DNA from: Methylobacter tundripaludum
GTDB taxonomy: Bacteria; Pseudomonadota; Gammaproteobacteria; Methylococcales; Methylomonadaceae
Length of the DNA: 64,000 nt
Reading direction: 5' to 3'
Assembly: GCF_002934365.1 (NCBI RefSeq)
Contig: NZ_PTIY01000001.1
Coordinates: 1 to 64,000 of the forward strand
The notes beneath the pieces were generated by a model, which had not been told where the DNA came from, searched no databases, and saw nothing but the letters and a program-made list of their open reading frames with translations. Shown here in pieces: positions 55,886 through 64,000 of this stretch. The position numbers were made by a program, and so were the translations under genes. Each line of letters begins with the position of its first letter. The first letter of the stretch is position 1.

Positions 55886-57373
55886 ATGGACTATTCAGTA
55901 GAAACCGCGCCATTAGAAGAACTGCAATGCGATTGTGTTATTGTCGGTGTTTATCAAGACCAGCAACTCAGCCCGTCGGCAACCGCGCTTAACAACAGCA
56001 CCGACGGACTGATTAACAAAATCGTCAGCCGCGGCGACCTGAGCGGAAAAAACGGCGAAACCGTGTTAATCAATGCGATTCCCGGCAGCAAGATTGAATC
56101 CATATTGCTGGTCGGATTGGGCGAAAATAAACCTTTATCCGGCAAAAACTACAAAAAAGCCCTGCTCGCCGCTGTCAACAGCCTGAAAAAACCGCAAATC
56201 AAATCGGTCGTTTGCAGCTTGGCCGAATGCGAGGTTGAAGGCCGCGACTGGCAATGGAAATCCCGGCATATCATCGAAGTCTTTAATGATGCCGCGTACC
56301 AATTTACCCACACCAAATCCGATAAAGAAACCGAAAGCAGGATTGCAAAAATCTCCATTGCCGCGCCGGAAACCGAACGCGCTTCAGCCCATGCCGGGTT
56401 GCTGCAAGGCAAGGCGGTTGCCGAAGGCATGGATTTGACCAAATATCTGGGCGATTTGCCGGGCAACATCTGCACGCCAACCTATCTTGCCGAACAGGCG
56501 ATTGAATTAAGTAAAAAATACGCCAGCCTGGACGTGAAAATCTTGGAAGAATCCGACATGGCGTCTCTGGGCATGGGCTCTTTTCTGTCGGTCTCGCGCG
56601 GCAGCCGTCAACCGGCAAAATTTATCACCCTGAGTTATCAAGGCGGCGATAAAAACGCCCAACCTATCGTGCTGATCGGCAAAGGCCTGACCTTCGATGC
56701 GGGCGGCATTTCATTGAAACAGGCAGCGGGCATGGAGGAAATGAAATACGACATGTGCGGCGGCGCATCCGTCCTGGGCACCTTGCTCGCCGTAGCGCAA
56801 ATGCAACTGCCGCTGAATATTGTCGGCCTGATTCCTTCATCGGAAAACATGCCCGACGGCGCCGCCAACAAACCTGGCGATATTGTGACCAGCATGTCCG
56901 GCAAAACCATTGAAATAATTAATACCGACGCCGAAGGCCGCCTGCTGCTTTGCGATGCACTGACCTATGCGGAACGCTACAACCCCGAGCTGGTGATAGA
57001 CATCGCCACGCTGACCGGCGCGGTTGGCGTCGCTTTGGGCCGCGTAGCCATGGGCGTGCTCGGCAATGACGACGCCTTATGCAACGATCTGGTTGCGGCC
57101 GGTGAAATCGCCAACGACAGCGCTTGGCGTTTGCCGCTCTGGGAAGAATACCAGGAGCTGCTTAAATCCAATTTCGCCGACATGAGCAATTCCGGCGGCA
57201 AAGACGCGGGCACCATTACCGCCGCCTGCTTTCTGGCCCGATTTGCCGAGAAGTTCCGCTGGGCGCACCTGGACGTTGCCGCCACCGCCTGGCGCACCGG
57301 CCCGACCAAAGGCGCGACCGGCCGCCCCGTGCCGTTATTAAGCCAATACCTGATCAACCGGGCCAACTCATAG
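55886..57373 (+). CDS. pepA: Leucyl aminopeptidase (M17)
   Basis: It has 495 aa and is a hexameric di-zinc aminopeptidase that in E. coli also binds DNA at Xer sites. The N-terminal macro-like domain (1-170) precedes the catalytic domain with VLIGKGLTFDAGGISLKQ, KYDMCGGASVLG, the M17 signature NTDAEGRLLLCDAL and GGKDAGTITAACFLARF. Full length. It is followed after eight bases by holC and then valS, a classic gammaproteobacterial order. Confidence 0.96.
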   Translation: MDYSVETAPLEELQCDCVIVGVYQDQQLSPSATALNNSTDGLINKIVSRGDLSGKNGETVLINAIPGSKIESILLVGLGENKPLSGKNYKKALLAAVNSLKKPQIKSVVCSLAECEVEGRDWQWKSRHIIEVFNDAAYQFTHTKSDKETESRIAKISIAAPETERASAHAGLLQGKAVAEGMDLTKYLGDLPGNICTPTYLAEQAIELSKKYASLDVKILEESDMASLGMGSFLSVSRGSRQPAKFITLSYQGGDKNAQPIVLIGKGLTFDAGGISLKQAAGMEEMKYDMCGGASVLGTLLAVAQMQLPLNIVGLIPSSENMPDGAANKPGDIVTSMSGKTIEIINTDAEGRLLLCDALTYAERYNPELVIDIATLTGAVGVALGRVAMGVLGNDDALCNDLVAAGEIANDSAWRLPLWEEYQELLKSNFADMSNSGGKDAGTITAACFLARFAEKFRWAHLDVAATAWRTGPTKGATGRPVPLLSQYLINRANS

Positions 57374-57381
57374 AACATAAA

Positions 57382-57813
57382 GTGGCTGAAGTCAGCTTTT
57401 ACATACTGCCGACCGAATCGCTACAGGACAGGCACCTGTTCGCCTGCAAACTGATCGAGAAAGCCTACCGTAGCGGCAGTTACTGTTATGTGCTGACCGA
57501 TTCGCCAGAACAAAGCCGAATCATAGACGACCTGCTCTGGACTTTCAGGGCGGGCAGTTTTATTCCGCACCAGCTGTACTCCGGCGAACAACCGGAAGTT
57601 GAGCAAGTCATCCTGATCGGTTCGCTAGATGCGCCCGAGAACTGGCAGAAAGTCCTGTTCAACCTGTCGTCCCGCTATCCTGACATAGCCCCGCAAACCG
57701 AGCGCATCCTTGAAATACTGGATAACAGCGAAACAACCAAAGAAGCGGGCAGGAGCCGTTACCGTCAGTATCAACAGTCCGGCATGAAAGTCACTACATA
57801 TAAAGATTGGTAG
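57382..57813 (+). CDS. holC: DNA polymerase III chi subunit
   Basis: It has 143 aa, start GTG 57382. Chi links the clamp loader to SSB. FYILPTESLQDRHLFACKLI, CYVLTDSPEQSRIIDDLLWT and SFIPHQLY are the HolC landmarks. Position between pepA and valS supports the call. Confidence 0.92.
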   Translation: MAEVSFYILPTESLQDRHLFACKLIEKAYRSGSYCYVLTDSPEQSRIIDDLLWTFRAGSFIPHQLYSGEQPEVEQVILIGSLDAPENWQKVLFNLSSRYPDIAPQTERILEILDNSETTKEAGRSRYRQYQQSGMKVTTYKDW

Positions 57814-57922
57814 CAAATACACGATCCTAAGCCGCCTATTAAGCACAGATGATTAAAGGCGGCAGCGATATATTTGCGGTCTATGCTGAAATCAGATTAA
57901 ATCGATTTAACTGGAGGCAAAC

Positions 57923-58132
57923 ATGAATTTGTCAGAAAAAATCTTAACAACCGTAGCCTCTCTACCCGAATCCAAACAGGTGGAAGTGCTTGATTTTGTA
58001 GAATACCTAAAACTAAAAACGGAAAAAGAAGAAAGTAGTAATTGGAATAGCTTTTCTATTGCATCCGCAATGAGAGGCATGGAAAATGAGGATTCCAATT
58101 ATTCCGTTACTGATTTGAAAGAAACATACTGA
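57923..58132 (+). CDS. DUF2281-like antitoxin
   Basis: It has 69 aa. MNLSEKILTTVASLPESKQ and VEVLDFVEYLKLKTEKEES are the DUF2281/VapB-type pattern; the C-terminus is disordered and probably wraps the toxin. GGAGG precedes the ATG. It overlaps the toxin gene by one base (TGATG), a standard antitoxin-first layout. The pair is inserted between holC and valS. Confidence 0.85.
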   Translation: MNLSEKILTTVASLPESKQVEVLDFVEYLKLKTEKEESSNWNSFSIASAMRGMENEDSNYSVTDLKETY

Positions 58133-58497
58133 TGATCTCAGAAGGCCAGATTGTTTTTTTTCGTTTTCCTCAAACGGATCAAAAAGACGGAAAACTTCGT
58201 CCCGCCCTTATACTTCGAAAACTGCCTGGGAAATTTGATGATTGGCTTATCTGCACGATTTCCAGCCAACTTCATCAAGCGATTCCAGAACTGGATGAAA
58301 TTATTAACTTGGGAGACTCGGATTTCCAGCAAACCGGTTTAAAGCATCCGAGCCTGATACGAGCAAGTAGACTGGCTGTTGTAGATGAAGACATTCTTAT
58401 TGGCAAACTGGGTACTATTGATGCACTCAGGTTTAATAAAATAAGGAGCAATATTGCTAAATGGCTCCAGAACCGACAATCCAATCCATCAGCCTGA
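58132..58497 (+). CDS. MazF/PemK-family toxin
   Basis: It has 121 aa and is likely an mRNA-cleaving endoribonuclease of the PemK fold. GQIVFFRFPQTDQKDGKLRP with PALIL contains the conserved Arg-Pro region; WLICTISSQL and LIRASRLAVVDEDIL follow. It pairs with the DUF2281 antitoxin. No lesion is seen. Confidence 0.87.
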   Translation: MISEGQIVFFRFPQTDQKDGKLRPALILRKLPGKFDDWLICTISSQLHQAIPELDEIINLGDSDFQQTGLKHPSLIRASRLAVVDEDILIGKLGTIDALRFNKIRSNIAKWLQNRQSNPSA

Positions 58498-58554
58498 TTA
58501 CCAGTCTTAATCCTGCTAGAATAGCTAATCTTTCACGAACACAATAACGCACCC

Positions 58555-61467
58555 ATGGAAAAAACATACGCCCCTCATTCGATCGAACAACGTTGGTATC
58601 AAACCTGGGAAGATAAAGGCTATTTTACCGCCAGGGATGGTGTGTATGCCGCAAGTCAGTCGGGAACTGACGCGGCGACCGCCAAGGATGGTGTGTATGC
58701 CGGAAACCTGCCGGGAGCAGGTTCGGCGGAGGTCAAGCCAAAAGGCGAGTCCTACTGCATCATGATCCCGCCGCCCAATGTCACCGGCAGCCTGCACATG
58801 GGCCATGCGTTCCAGGACACCATCATGGATGCGCTGACCCGCTATCACCGGATGAAAGGCTACAGCACTTTATGGCAGCCGGGTACCGACCATGCCGGTA
58901 TCGCCACGCAAATGGTGGTGGAGCGCTTGTGCAATGCCGAAGGCAAGACCCGTCATGATCTGGGCCGCGAAAAATTCCTGGAAAAAGTCTGGCAATGGAA
59001 GGAAGAATCGGGCGGTACGATTACCCGCCAGTTGCGGCGCATGGGCTCTTCGCTGGACTGGAACCGTGAGCGCTTCACGATGGACGAAGGCATGTCCGAC
59101 GCGGTGCAGGAAGTCTTTATACGCTTGTATGAAGAAGGCCTGATTTATCGCGGCAAGCGTCTGGTCAACTGGGACCCTGTTCTGCATACCGCCGTTTCCG
59201 ATCTGGAAGTATTGTCGGAAGAAGAAAACGGCTCGATGTGGCATCTGCGCTATCCGTTGTCGAACGGTCATGGGCATTTGATCGTCGCCACGACCCGCCC
59301 TGAAACCATGCTCGGCGATGCGGCGGTTGCGATACACCCTAATGACGAACGTTATAAACACCTGCTCGGCGAATTCGTGGAGCTGCCGCTAACCGGCCGC
59401 AGAATTCCGATTATTGCCGATGAATACGTCGATCCTGAATTCGGCACCGGCTGCGTCAAGATCACCCCTGCTCACGATTTTAACGATTACGAAGTCTGGA
59501 CGCGCCACCGGCATAACTCGGTTATCCAGGACTTGCCGCATGGCGGCTTGATTAACCTGTTTACCGTTGACGCAGCGATACGCGACAACGGTGAAGGCGA
59601 TAACAATCTGATTCCAGCCAAATACTGCGGCCTGGACCGCTTTGAAGCGCGTAAACAAATCGTCGCCGATCTCGATGCGGCAGGCTTGCTGGAAAAAATC
59701 GCCGACCACAAATTGATGGTGCCGCGCGGCGACCGCACTAACAGCGTGATAGAGCCCTTCTTGACCGACCAGTGGTATGTCAGGGTAGCACCGCTGGCGG
59801 AACCTGCGATTGCGGCCGTTGAAAACGGCGACATCAAGTTTGTGCCCGACAACTGGAAAAACACATATTTTGAATGGATGCGCAATATCCAGGACTGGTG
59901 CATCTCCCGGCAAATCTGGTGGGGACACCGCATCCCGGCCTGGTATGACGAGCTCGGCAATGTTTACGTCGGCAATTCCGAGCAGGACATCCGCGCCAAG
60001 CACGACCTGCCCGCCGACTATCCGCTTAAGCAGGACGAAGATGTGCTGGATACCTGGTTCTCATCGGCATTGTGGCCCTTTTCCACGCTGGGCTGGCCTG
60101 AACAAACCCCGGAACTGGCCAAACATTACCCGACCAGCGTACTGGTGACCGGTTTTGACATCATTTTCTTCTGGGTCGCGCGGATGATCATGATGGGGCT
60201 GAAATTCCAGGGCGAAGTGCCGTTCAAGGAAGTCTACATCCACGGCTTGGTGCGCGATGCGGAAGGGCAAAAAATGTCCAAATCCAAAGGCAACGTGCTC
60301 GACCCGATCGACATCATCGACGGCATTGACTTGGAATCTCTGGTTGCAAAACGTATTTCCGGCATGATGCAGCCGCATTTGGCAAAGAAAATCGAGCAGG
60401 ATACGCGCAAACATTTCCCGGACGGCATTCAGTCATACGGCACCGATGCACTGCGTTTTACCTTTGCTTCGCTGGCATCTACCGGCCGCGATATTCGCTT
60501 TGATCTTGCCCGTACCGAGGGTTATCGCAATTTCTGCAACAAGCTTTGGAACGCGGCGCGTTACGTGCTGATGAACACCGAGGGCCACGATACCGGTTTA
60601 TCCGGCGCTCCTTGCAAATACAGCCAGGTGGATCGCTGGATTACGTCCCGGCTGCATCAGGTAACGGCCGTAACCAGCAACGCGATCGACAACTACCGCT
60701 TCGACTTGGCCGCGCAGGCCATTTACGAGTTTACCTGGAATGAATACTGCGACTGGTATCTGGAACTGGCGAAAATATCCCTGCAATCCAGTGATGAGGC
60801 GCTGCAACGCGGCACGCGCAAAACCCTGCTGACGGTTTTGGAATCGATTCTGCGTTTGGCCCATCCGATCATGCCGTTTATCACCGAAGAAATCTGGCAA
60901 CGCGTTGCGCCTCTAACAGGGATTGAGGCGGATACCATCATGTTGCAGCCTTACCCGGTTGCCGATGAAACGCAAATCGACAACAACGCTATCGCCGAAA
61001 CCAGCTGGGTGATGAACTTTATTCTGGGTGTGCGCCGCATTCGCGGAGAAATGAATATCGCCCCCAGCAAGCCGCTGCCGATATTTCTGCAAAACGGCTC
61101 TCTTGCCGATCAGCATAGCCTGAACAACAACCGGGTTTACTTGCAAAAATTGGGCAAGCTGCATTCGATTACCTGGCTAACGCCTCATGATCGCGCGCCG
61201 GAGTCGGCCATTGCTTTGGTTGGCGAGATGAAAATCCTGATTCCGATGGCGGGCTTAATCGACAAGGAAGCGGAGCTGGCGCGATTGGAAAAGGAAATAC
61301 AAAAAATCCATAATGACCTGCCCAGAGTTGAAGGCAAGTTAAATAACCCGGCGTTTGTCGACAAAGCGCCGCCGGAAGTCATCGATAAAGAAAAAGCCAA
61401 ACTGGCTGATTTGCGCTCGATGCTGAACAATCTTGAGGAGCAGCAACGTAAAATTCGGGCTTTATAA
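58555..61467 (+). CDS. valS: Valine--tRNA ligase
   Basis: It has 970 aa and is a class I aminoacyl-tRNA synthetase. HIGH-type motif [13 protein letters not shown] (about 72-84), editing CP1 domain (about 200-370; [12 protein letters not shown]), [19 protein letters not shown], anticodon domain and the C-terminal coiled coil ([20 protein letters not shown]) are all present. Residues 26-62 are unusual: where other ValRS have a short linker between GYF and [10 protein letters not shown], there is an insertion with two DGVYA copies encoded by a repeat element. The insertion precedes the catalytic core and is in frame, so the enzyme should still work. Confidence 0.96.
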   Translation: MEKTYAPHSIEQRWYQTWEDKGYFTARDGVYAASQSGTDAATAKDGVYAGNLPGAGSAEVKPKGESYCIMIPPPNVTGSLHMGHAFQDTIMDALTRYHRMKGYSTLWQPGTDHAGIATQMVVERLCNAEGKTRHDLGREKFLEKVWQWKEESGGTITRQLRRMGSSLDWNRERFTMDEGMSDAVQEVFIRLYEEGLIYRGKRLVNWDPVLHTAVSDLEVLSEEENGSMWHLRYPLSNGHGHLIVATTRPETMLGDAAVAIHPNDERYKHLLGEFVELPLTGRRIPIIADEYVDPEFGTGCVKITPAHDFNDYEVWTRHRHNSVIQDLPHGGLINLFTVDAAIRDNGEGDNNLIPAKYCGLDRFEARKQIVADLDAAGLLEKIADHKLMVPRGDRTNSVIEPFLTDQWYVRVAPLAEPAIAAVENGDIKFVPDNWKNTYFEWMRNIQDWCISRQIWWGHRIPAWYDELGNVYVGNSEQDIRAKHDLPADYPLKQDEDVLDTWFSSALWPFSTLGWPEQTPELAKHYPTSVLVTGFDIIFFWVARMIMMGLKFQGEVPFKEVYIHGLVRDAEGQKMSKSKGNVLDPIDIIDGIDLESLVAKRISGMMQPHLAKKIEQDTRKHFPDGIQSYGTDALRFTFASLASTGRDIRFDLARTEGYRNFCNKLWNAARYVLMNTEGHDTGLSGAPCKYSQVDRWITSRLHQVTAVTSNAIDNYRFDLAAQAIYEFTWNEYCDWYLELAKISLQSSDEALQRGTRKTLLTVLESILRLAHPIMPFITEEIWQRVAPLTGIEADTIMLQPYPVADETQIDNNAIAETSWVMNFILGVRRIRGEMNIAPSKPLPIFLQNGSLADQHSLNNNRVYLQKLGKLHSITWLTPHDRAPESAIALVGEMKILIPMAGLIDKEAELARLEKEIQKIHNDLPRVEGKLNNPAFVDKAPPEVIDKEKAKLADLRSMLNNLEEQQRKIRAL
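58630..58735 (+). repeat. Repeat-derived insertion inside valS
   Basis: Two 22-bp units sharing GGATGGTGTGTATGCCG (58630-58651 and 58681-58702) are 51 bp apart and in frame. Each is followed by a hairpin with the loop CGGGA: GTCAGT-CGGGA-ACTGAC and AACCTGC-CGGGA-GCAGGTT. The stretch encodes about 37 extra residues ([14 protein letters not shown].. and [14 protein letters not shown]..). Confidence 0.85.
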
Positions 61468-61482
61468 GAAAAACCGGCAAAA

Positions 61483-61554
61483 GACGAAGGGCGAAAGGCA
61501 AAGGGAAGCCTCCTAGCCTTTCGCCTTTAGCCTTTAGCCTTTCGCCTTGTACCC
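61483..61554. repeat. Heptad-type inverted repeat between valS and pilB
   Basis: The left arm GACGAAGGGCGAAAGGCAAA and right arm TAGCCTTTCGCCTTTAGCC.. (with further CCTTTAG/CCTTTCG units) are heptad arrays in inverted orientation, the fourth locus of this family. It starts 15 bp after the valS stop. Confidence 0.8.
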
Positions 61555-61605
61555 TCCTCCTTTTTCGCCTATATTTGCGTAAAAAACCGACAAAGCCATC
61601 ATCAT

Positions 61606-63318
61606 ATGACTACAGCATCGACAAATTTACCATTTAGCGGTCTTACCCGATGCTTGATTGAAAAAGGCTTGCTGACTGAGAGCGATGCGCAAATTCATAG
61701 CCAGGAAGCGAAAAAAAACCAGATTCCGTTAATACGCTATCTAGTCAGCCATCAGCTCATCCACAGCAAAGCCTTGGCGTCCCAGGCCTCGCAAGAATTC
61801 GGCATACCTTTTCTGGATTTGGACGCCATTGACTTCCGCAGGCTGCCTATAAACCTGGTCAGTGAAAAACTGATCCGCAAATACCATGTACTGCCCCTGT
61901 TCGCCAGAGGCAAAACACTGTTTGTCGCTGTCTCCGATCCGACCGACTTTCACGCGCTGGACGACATCAAGTTTCACAGCCGTCTTAATCCCGAAGCCAT
62001 TCTGGTTGAAGAAGACAAACTGACCAAAGCTATCGAAGCCTCCTTGGAAGCCGCCGATACGTCGATGACGGATATGCTGGATGAGGATCTGGACAATCTG
62101 GAAATCACCGGCGGCGAAGAAGATACGACTAAAGCTGACATTAATTCGGATATTGATGACGCGCCGATTGTCCGCTATGTAAACAAAATACTGCTGGATT
62201 CGATAAAACAGGGGGTATCCGACATCCATATGGAGCCCTACGAAAAAACTTTCCGCATCCGCTACAGGTCGGACGGCATGCTGCGCCAAGTCGCTTCGCC
62301 GCCGCCCAGTATCGCTGGCAGACTCATCTCCCGCATCAAGGTTATGTCCAAAATGGATATTGCCGAACGCAGGGTTCCGCAAGACGGCCGTATCAAAATG
62401 ACCTTATCCAAGAATCGCGCGATTGATTTCCGGGTCAATACCTGCCCTACGCTGTTCGGGGAAAAAGTCGTGCTGCGTATTTTGGACCCTACCAGCGCCC
62501 AGTTGGGTATCGAAAAGCTGGGTTTTGAGCCGGAACAACAACGGATTTTCCTTGAGGCCATTAACAAGCCCTACGGTTTAGTGCTGGTAACGGGGCCTAC
62601 GGGCAGCGGCAAAACAGTTTCGCTCTATACCGGTTTGAATATCCTCAATACCATGGAGCGCAATATTTCCACGGCCGAAGACCCTGTGGAAATTACTGTG
62701 GAAGGCATCAACCAGGTCAATATGAATCCTAAAGCCGGCCTGACTTTCGCCAGCGCTTTGCGCGCTTTTTTACGGCAGGATCCAGACATCATCATGGTGG
62801 GGGAAATTCGCGACCTGGAAACAGCCGAAATCGCCGTTAAAGCCGCACAAACCGGACATTTGGTACTATCAACCCTGCACACTAACGACGCGCCGCAAAC
62901 ATTGAACCGGCTGCTGCAAATGGGCATACCGGCGTTCAACATTGTGTCTGCGGTTAATTTGATTATGGCGCAACGTTTGGGCCGACGGCTCTGCGAACAC
63001 TGCAAAATCCCTGCCGACCTTCCCGATAAGGTACTTCTCGCTGCCGGCTTTAAACCAGAAGAGTTGCGCGATCTTAAAATCTATAGTGCGGTAGGCTGCG
63101 AACATTGCACCAACGGCTATAAAGGCCGGGTCGGTATTTATCAAGTCCTGACGCTGACCGACAAAATGCGCACACTGATATTGAACGGGGGGAATACCGA
63201 TCAACTGGCGGAGTGCGCCTTGGCCGAAGGCTTTAATGATTTGCGCCGGTCAGGATTAAACAAAGTCCGCATGGGCATAACCAGCCTGGAAGAAATCGAT
63301 CGCATCACCAAGGAATAG
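61606..63318 (+). CDS. pilB: Type IV pilus assembly ATPase PilB
   Basis: This hexameric cytoplasmic ATPase powers pilus extension; 570 aa. The N-terminal MshEN-type domain (about 10-150; YHVLPLFARGKTLFVAVSDP) can bind c-di-GMP in some homologues. Walker A GPTGSGKTVSLYTGL, Asp box STAEDPVEI, Walker B IIMVGEIRDLETAEIA and His box follow. A tetracysteine zinc motif (CEHCKIP and VGCEHC) is present, as in PilB. It is followed two bases later by pilC. The diguanylate cyclases nearby make c-di-GMP control plausible but unproven. Confidence 0.95.
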   Translation: MTTASTNLPFSGLTRCLIEKGLLTESDAQIHSQEAKKNQIPLIRYLVSHQLIHSKALASQASQEFGIPFLDLDAIDFRRLPINLVSEKLIRKYHVLPLFARGKTLFVAVSDPTDFHALDDIKFHSRLNPEAILVEEDKLTKAIEASLEAADTSMTDMLDEDLDNLEITGGEEDTTKADINSDIDDAPIVRYVNKILLDSIKQGVSDIHMEPYEKTFRIRYRSDGMLRQVASPPPSIAGRLISRIKVMSKMDIAERRVPQDGRIKMTLSKNRAIDFRVNTCPTLFGEKVVLRILDPTSAQLGIEKLGFEPEQQRIFLEAINKPYGLVLVTGPTGSGKTVSLYTGLNILNTMERNISTAEDPVEITVEGINQVNMNPKAGLTFASALRAFLRQDPDIIMVGEIRDLETAEIAVKAAQTGHLVLSTLHTNDAPQTLNRLLQMGIPAFNIVSAVNLIMAQRLGRRLCEHCKIPADLPDKVLLAAGFKPEELRDLKIYSAVGCEHCTNGYKGRVGIYQVLTLTDKMRTLILNGGNTDQLAECALAEGFNDLRRSGLNKVRMGITSLEEIDRITKE

Positions 63319-63320
63319 AC

Positions 63321-64000
63321 ATGGCCGAGCAAACTGAACAAATAGATTTCGTCTGGGAAGGAACCGACAAAAACAAAAAGAAAGCCGGAGGAACAATCTC
63401 TGCAAAAAGCGAAATCATTGCAAAAACCGAGCTGCGGCGGCAGGGCTATCGGGTTATTAAATTCAAGAAAAAACCCAAACCGTTATTCACCGAAAGAGTC
63501 CAGAAAATCACTCCAGGCGATATAGCCGTTTTTGCCCGGCAATTAGCCACCATGCTCAGCGCCGGCGTACCCTTGGTTCAATCATTCGATATTGTCGGCA
63601 AAGGCCACGACAATGCCAGCATGCAGGACCTGCTGCTGGGCATCAAGGCCGATATTGAGGGCGGCGACACCCTGGCCGAAGCGCTTAACAAAAGACCGCT
63701 GTATTTTGATGAATTATTTTGTAACTTGGTTGCCGCAGGCGAACAGGCCGGCGTACTGGAAACGCTGCTGGATAAGATCGCCACCTACAAAGAAAAAACC
63801 GAGTCGATGAAGAAAAAGATCAAAAAGGCGCTGACCTATCCGATCGCAGTAATCGTCGTCGCCTTTATCGTCACCACCATCCTGCTGATTTTTGTCGTAC
63901 CCGTATTTGCCGACATGTTTAAAAGCTTTGGCGCGGATTTGCCGGCTTTCACTAAAATGGTTGTCGCCATGTCGGAATGGATGCAGGCGTGGTGGTATGT
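63321..64000 (+). CDS. pilC: Type IV pilus inner-membrane platform protein PilC (partial)
   Basis: The first 226 codons are in the window; the gene runs off the end. The GspF/PilC fold is visible: cytoplasmic N-terminus (FVWEGTDKNKKKAGGTISAK), domain 1 with ITPGDIAVFARQLATMLSAG and VPLVQSFDIV, GEQAGVLETLLDKIATYKEK, KIKKALTYPIAVIVVAFIVT and the first transmembrane helix (TTILLIFVVPVFADMF). It is coupled to pilB; pilD would be expected downstream. Confidence 0.95.
   Translation, partial: MAEQTEQIDFVWEGTDKNKKKAGGTISAKSEIIAKTELRRQGYRVIKFKKKPKPLFTERVQKITPGDIAVFARQLATMLSAGVPLVQSFDIVGKGHDNASMQDLLLGIKADIEGGDTLAEALNKRPLYFDELFCNLVAAGEQAGVLETLLDKIATYKEKTESMKKKIKKALTYPIAVIVVAFIVTTILLIFVVPVFADMFKSFGADLPAFTKMVVAMSEWMQAWWY

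Overview
The window is gammaproteobacterial chromosome. Gene content and order (hslVU, ubiE-ubiJ-ubiB, rpoZ-spoT-ridA-recG-ubiC, cmoAB, lptFG, pepA-holC-valS, pilB-pilC, yciO-scpA-scpB-rluB) fit a free-living member of the class. A Methylococcales-type methanotroph would fit, but this is inference: no methane oxidation or ribosomal RNA gene is present.

Layout. 0-2 kb is IS-damaged: an IS3-family tail, an orphan NarL-type regulator, a decayed histidine kinase and a decayed IS1-type transposase. 2-10 kb holds a diguanylate cyclase, the rluB/scpB/scpA/site-2 protease/yciO block on the minus strand and a large GGDEF-EAL protein. 10.2-21.9 kb looks like a genomic island at tandem tRNA-Phe genes: a degenerate tRNA-Phe 3' end lies at 10.23 kb and two intact tRNA-Phe genes at 21.9-22.1 kb. 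Its core is a type IC restriction-modification operon, hsdM-rhuM-hsdS-prrC-hsdR. PrrC is the latent tRNA-Lys anticodon nuclease and here keeps its catalytic residues. 22-46 kb is mostly housekeeping (hslVU, ubiquinone genes, pgk, rpoZ, spoT, recG, cmoAB, hemB, aroE, lptFG). It is interrupted at 28.7-30.7 kb by a RloA/RloB-like ATPase-TOPRIM defence pair whose second gene is fused in frame to a thioredoxin-like gene. 46.6-53.9 kb is an arn locus for 4-amino-4-deoxy-L-arabinose modification of lipid A, with ArnA split into two genes. 53.9-55.7 kb is a small accessory pocket: two 120-bp MITE-like repeats, a frameshifted DUF1640 gene and two genes separated by an integron-type attC site. 55.9-64 kb is pepA-holC, a MazF-type toxin-antitoxin pair, valS and pilB-pilC.

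Three features stand out. (1) Two independent defence loci are present, the Prr-type RM plus anticodon nuclease and the RloAB pair, the latter with an unusual chimeric ORF. (2) Integron attC-like sites occur at 10.66, 19.07 and 55.07 kb without an integrase in the window. (3) Intergenic repeats are abundant: heptanucleotide hairpins at four loci, MITE-like elements, CACGAAG-type palindromes, and a repeat-derived insertion inside valS.

All calls come from reading sequence and motifs; no database search was run.
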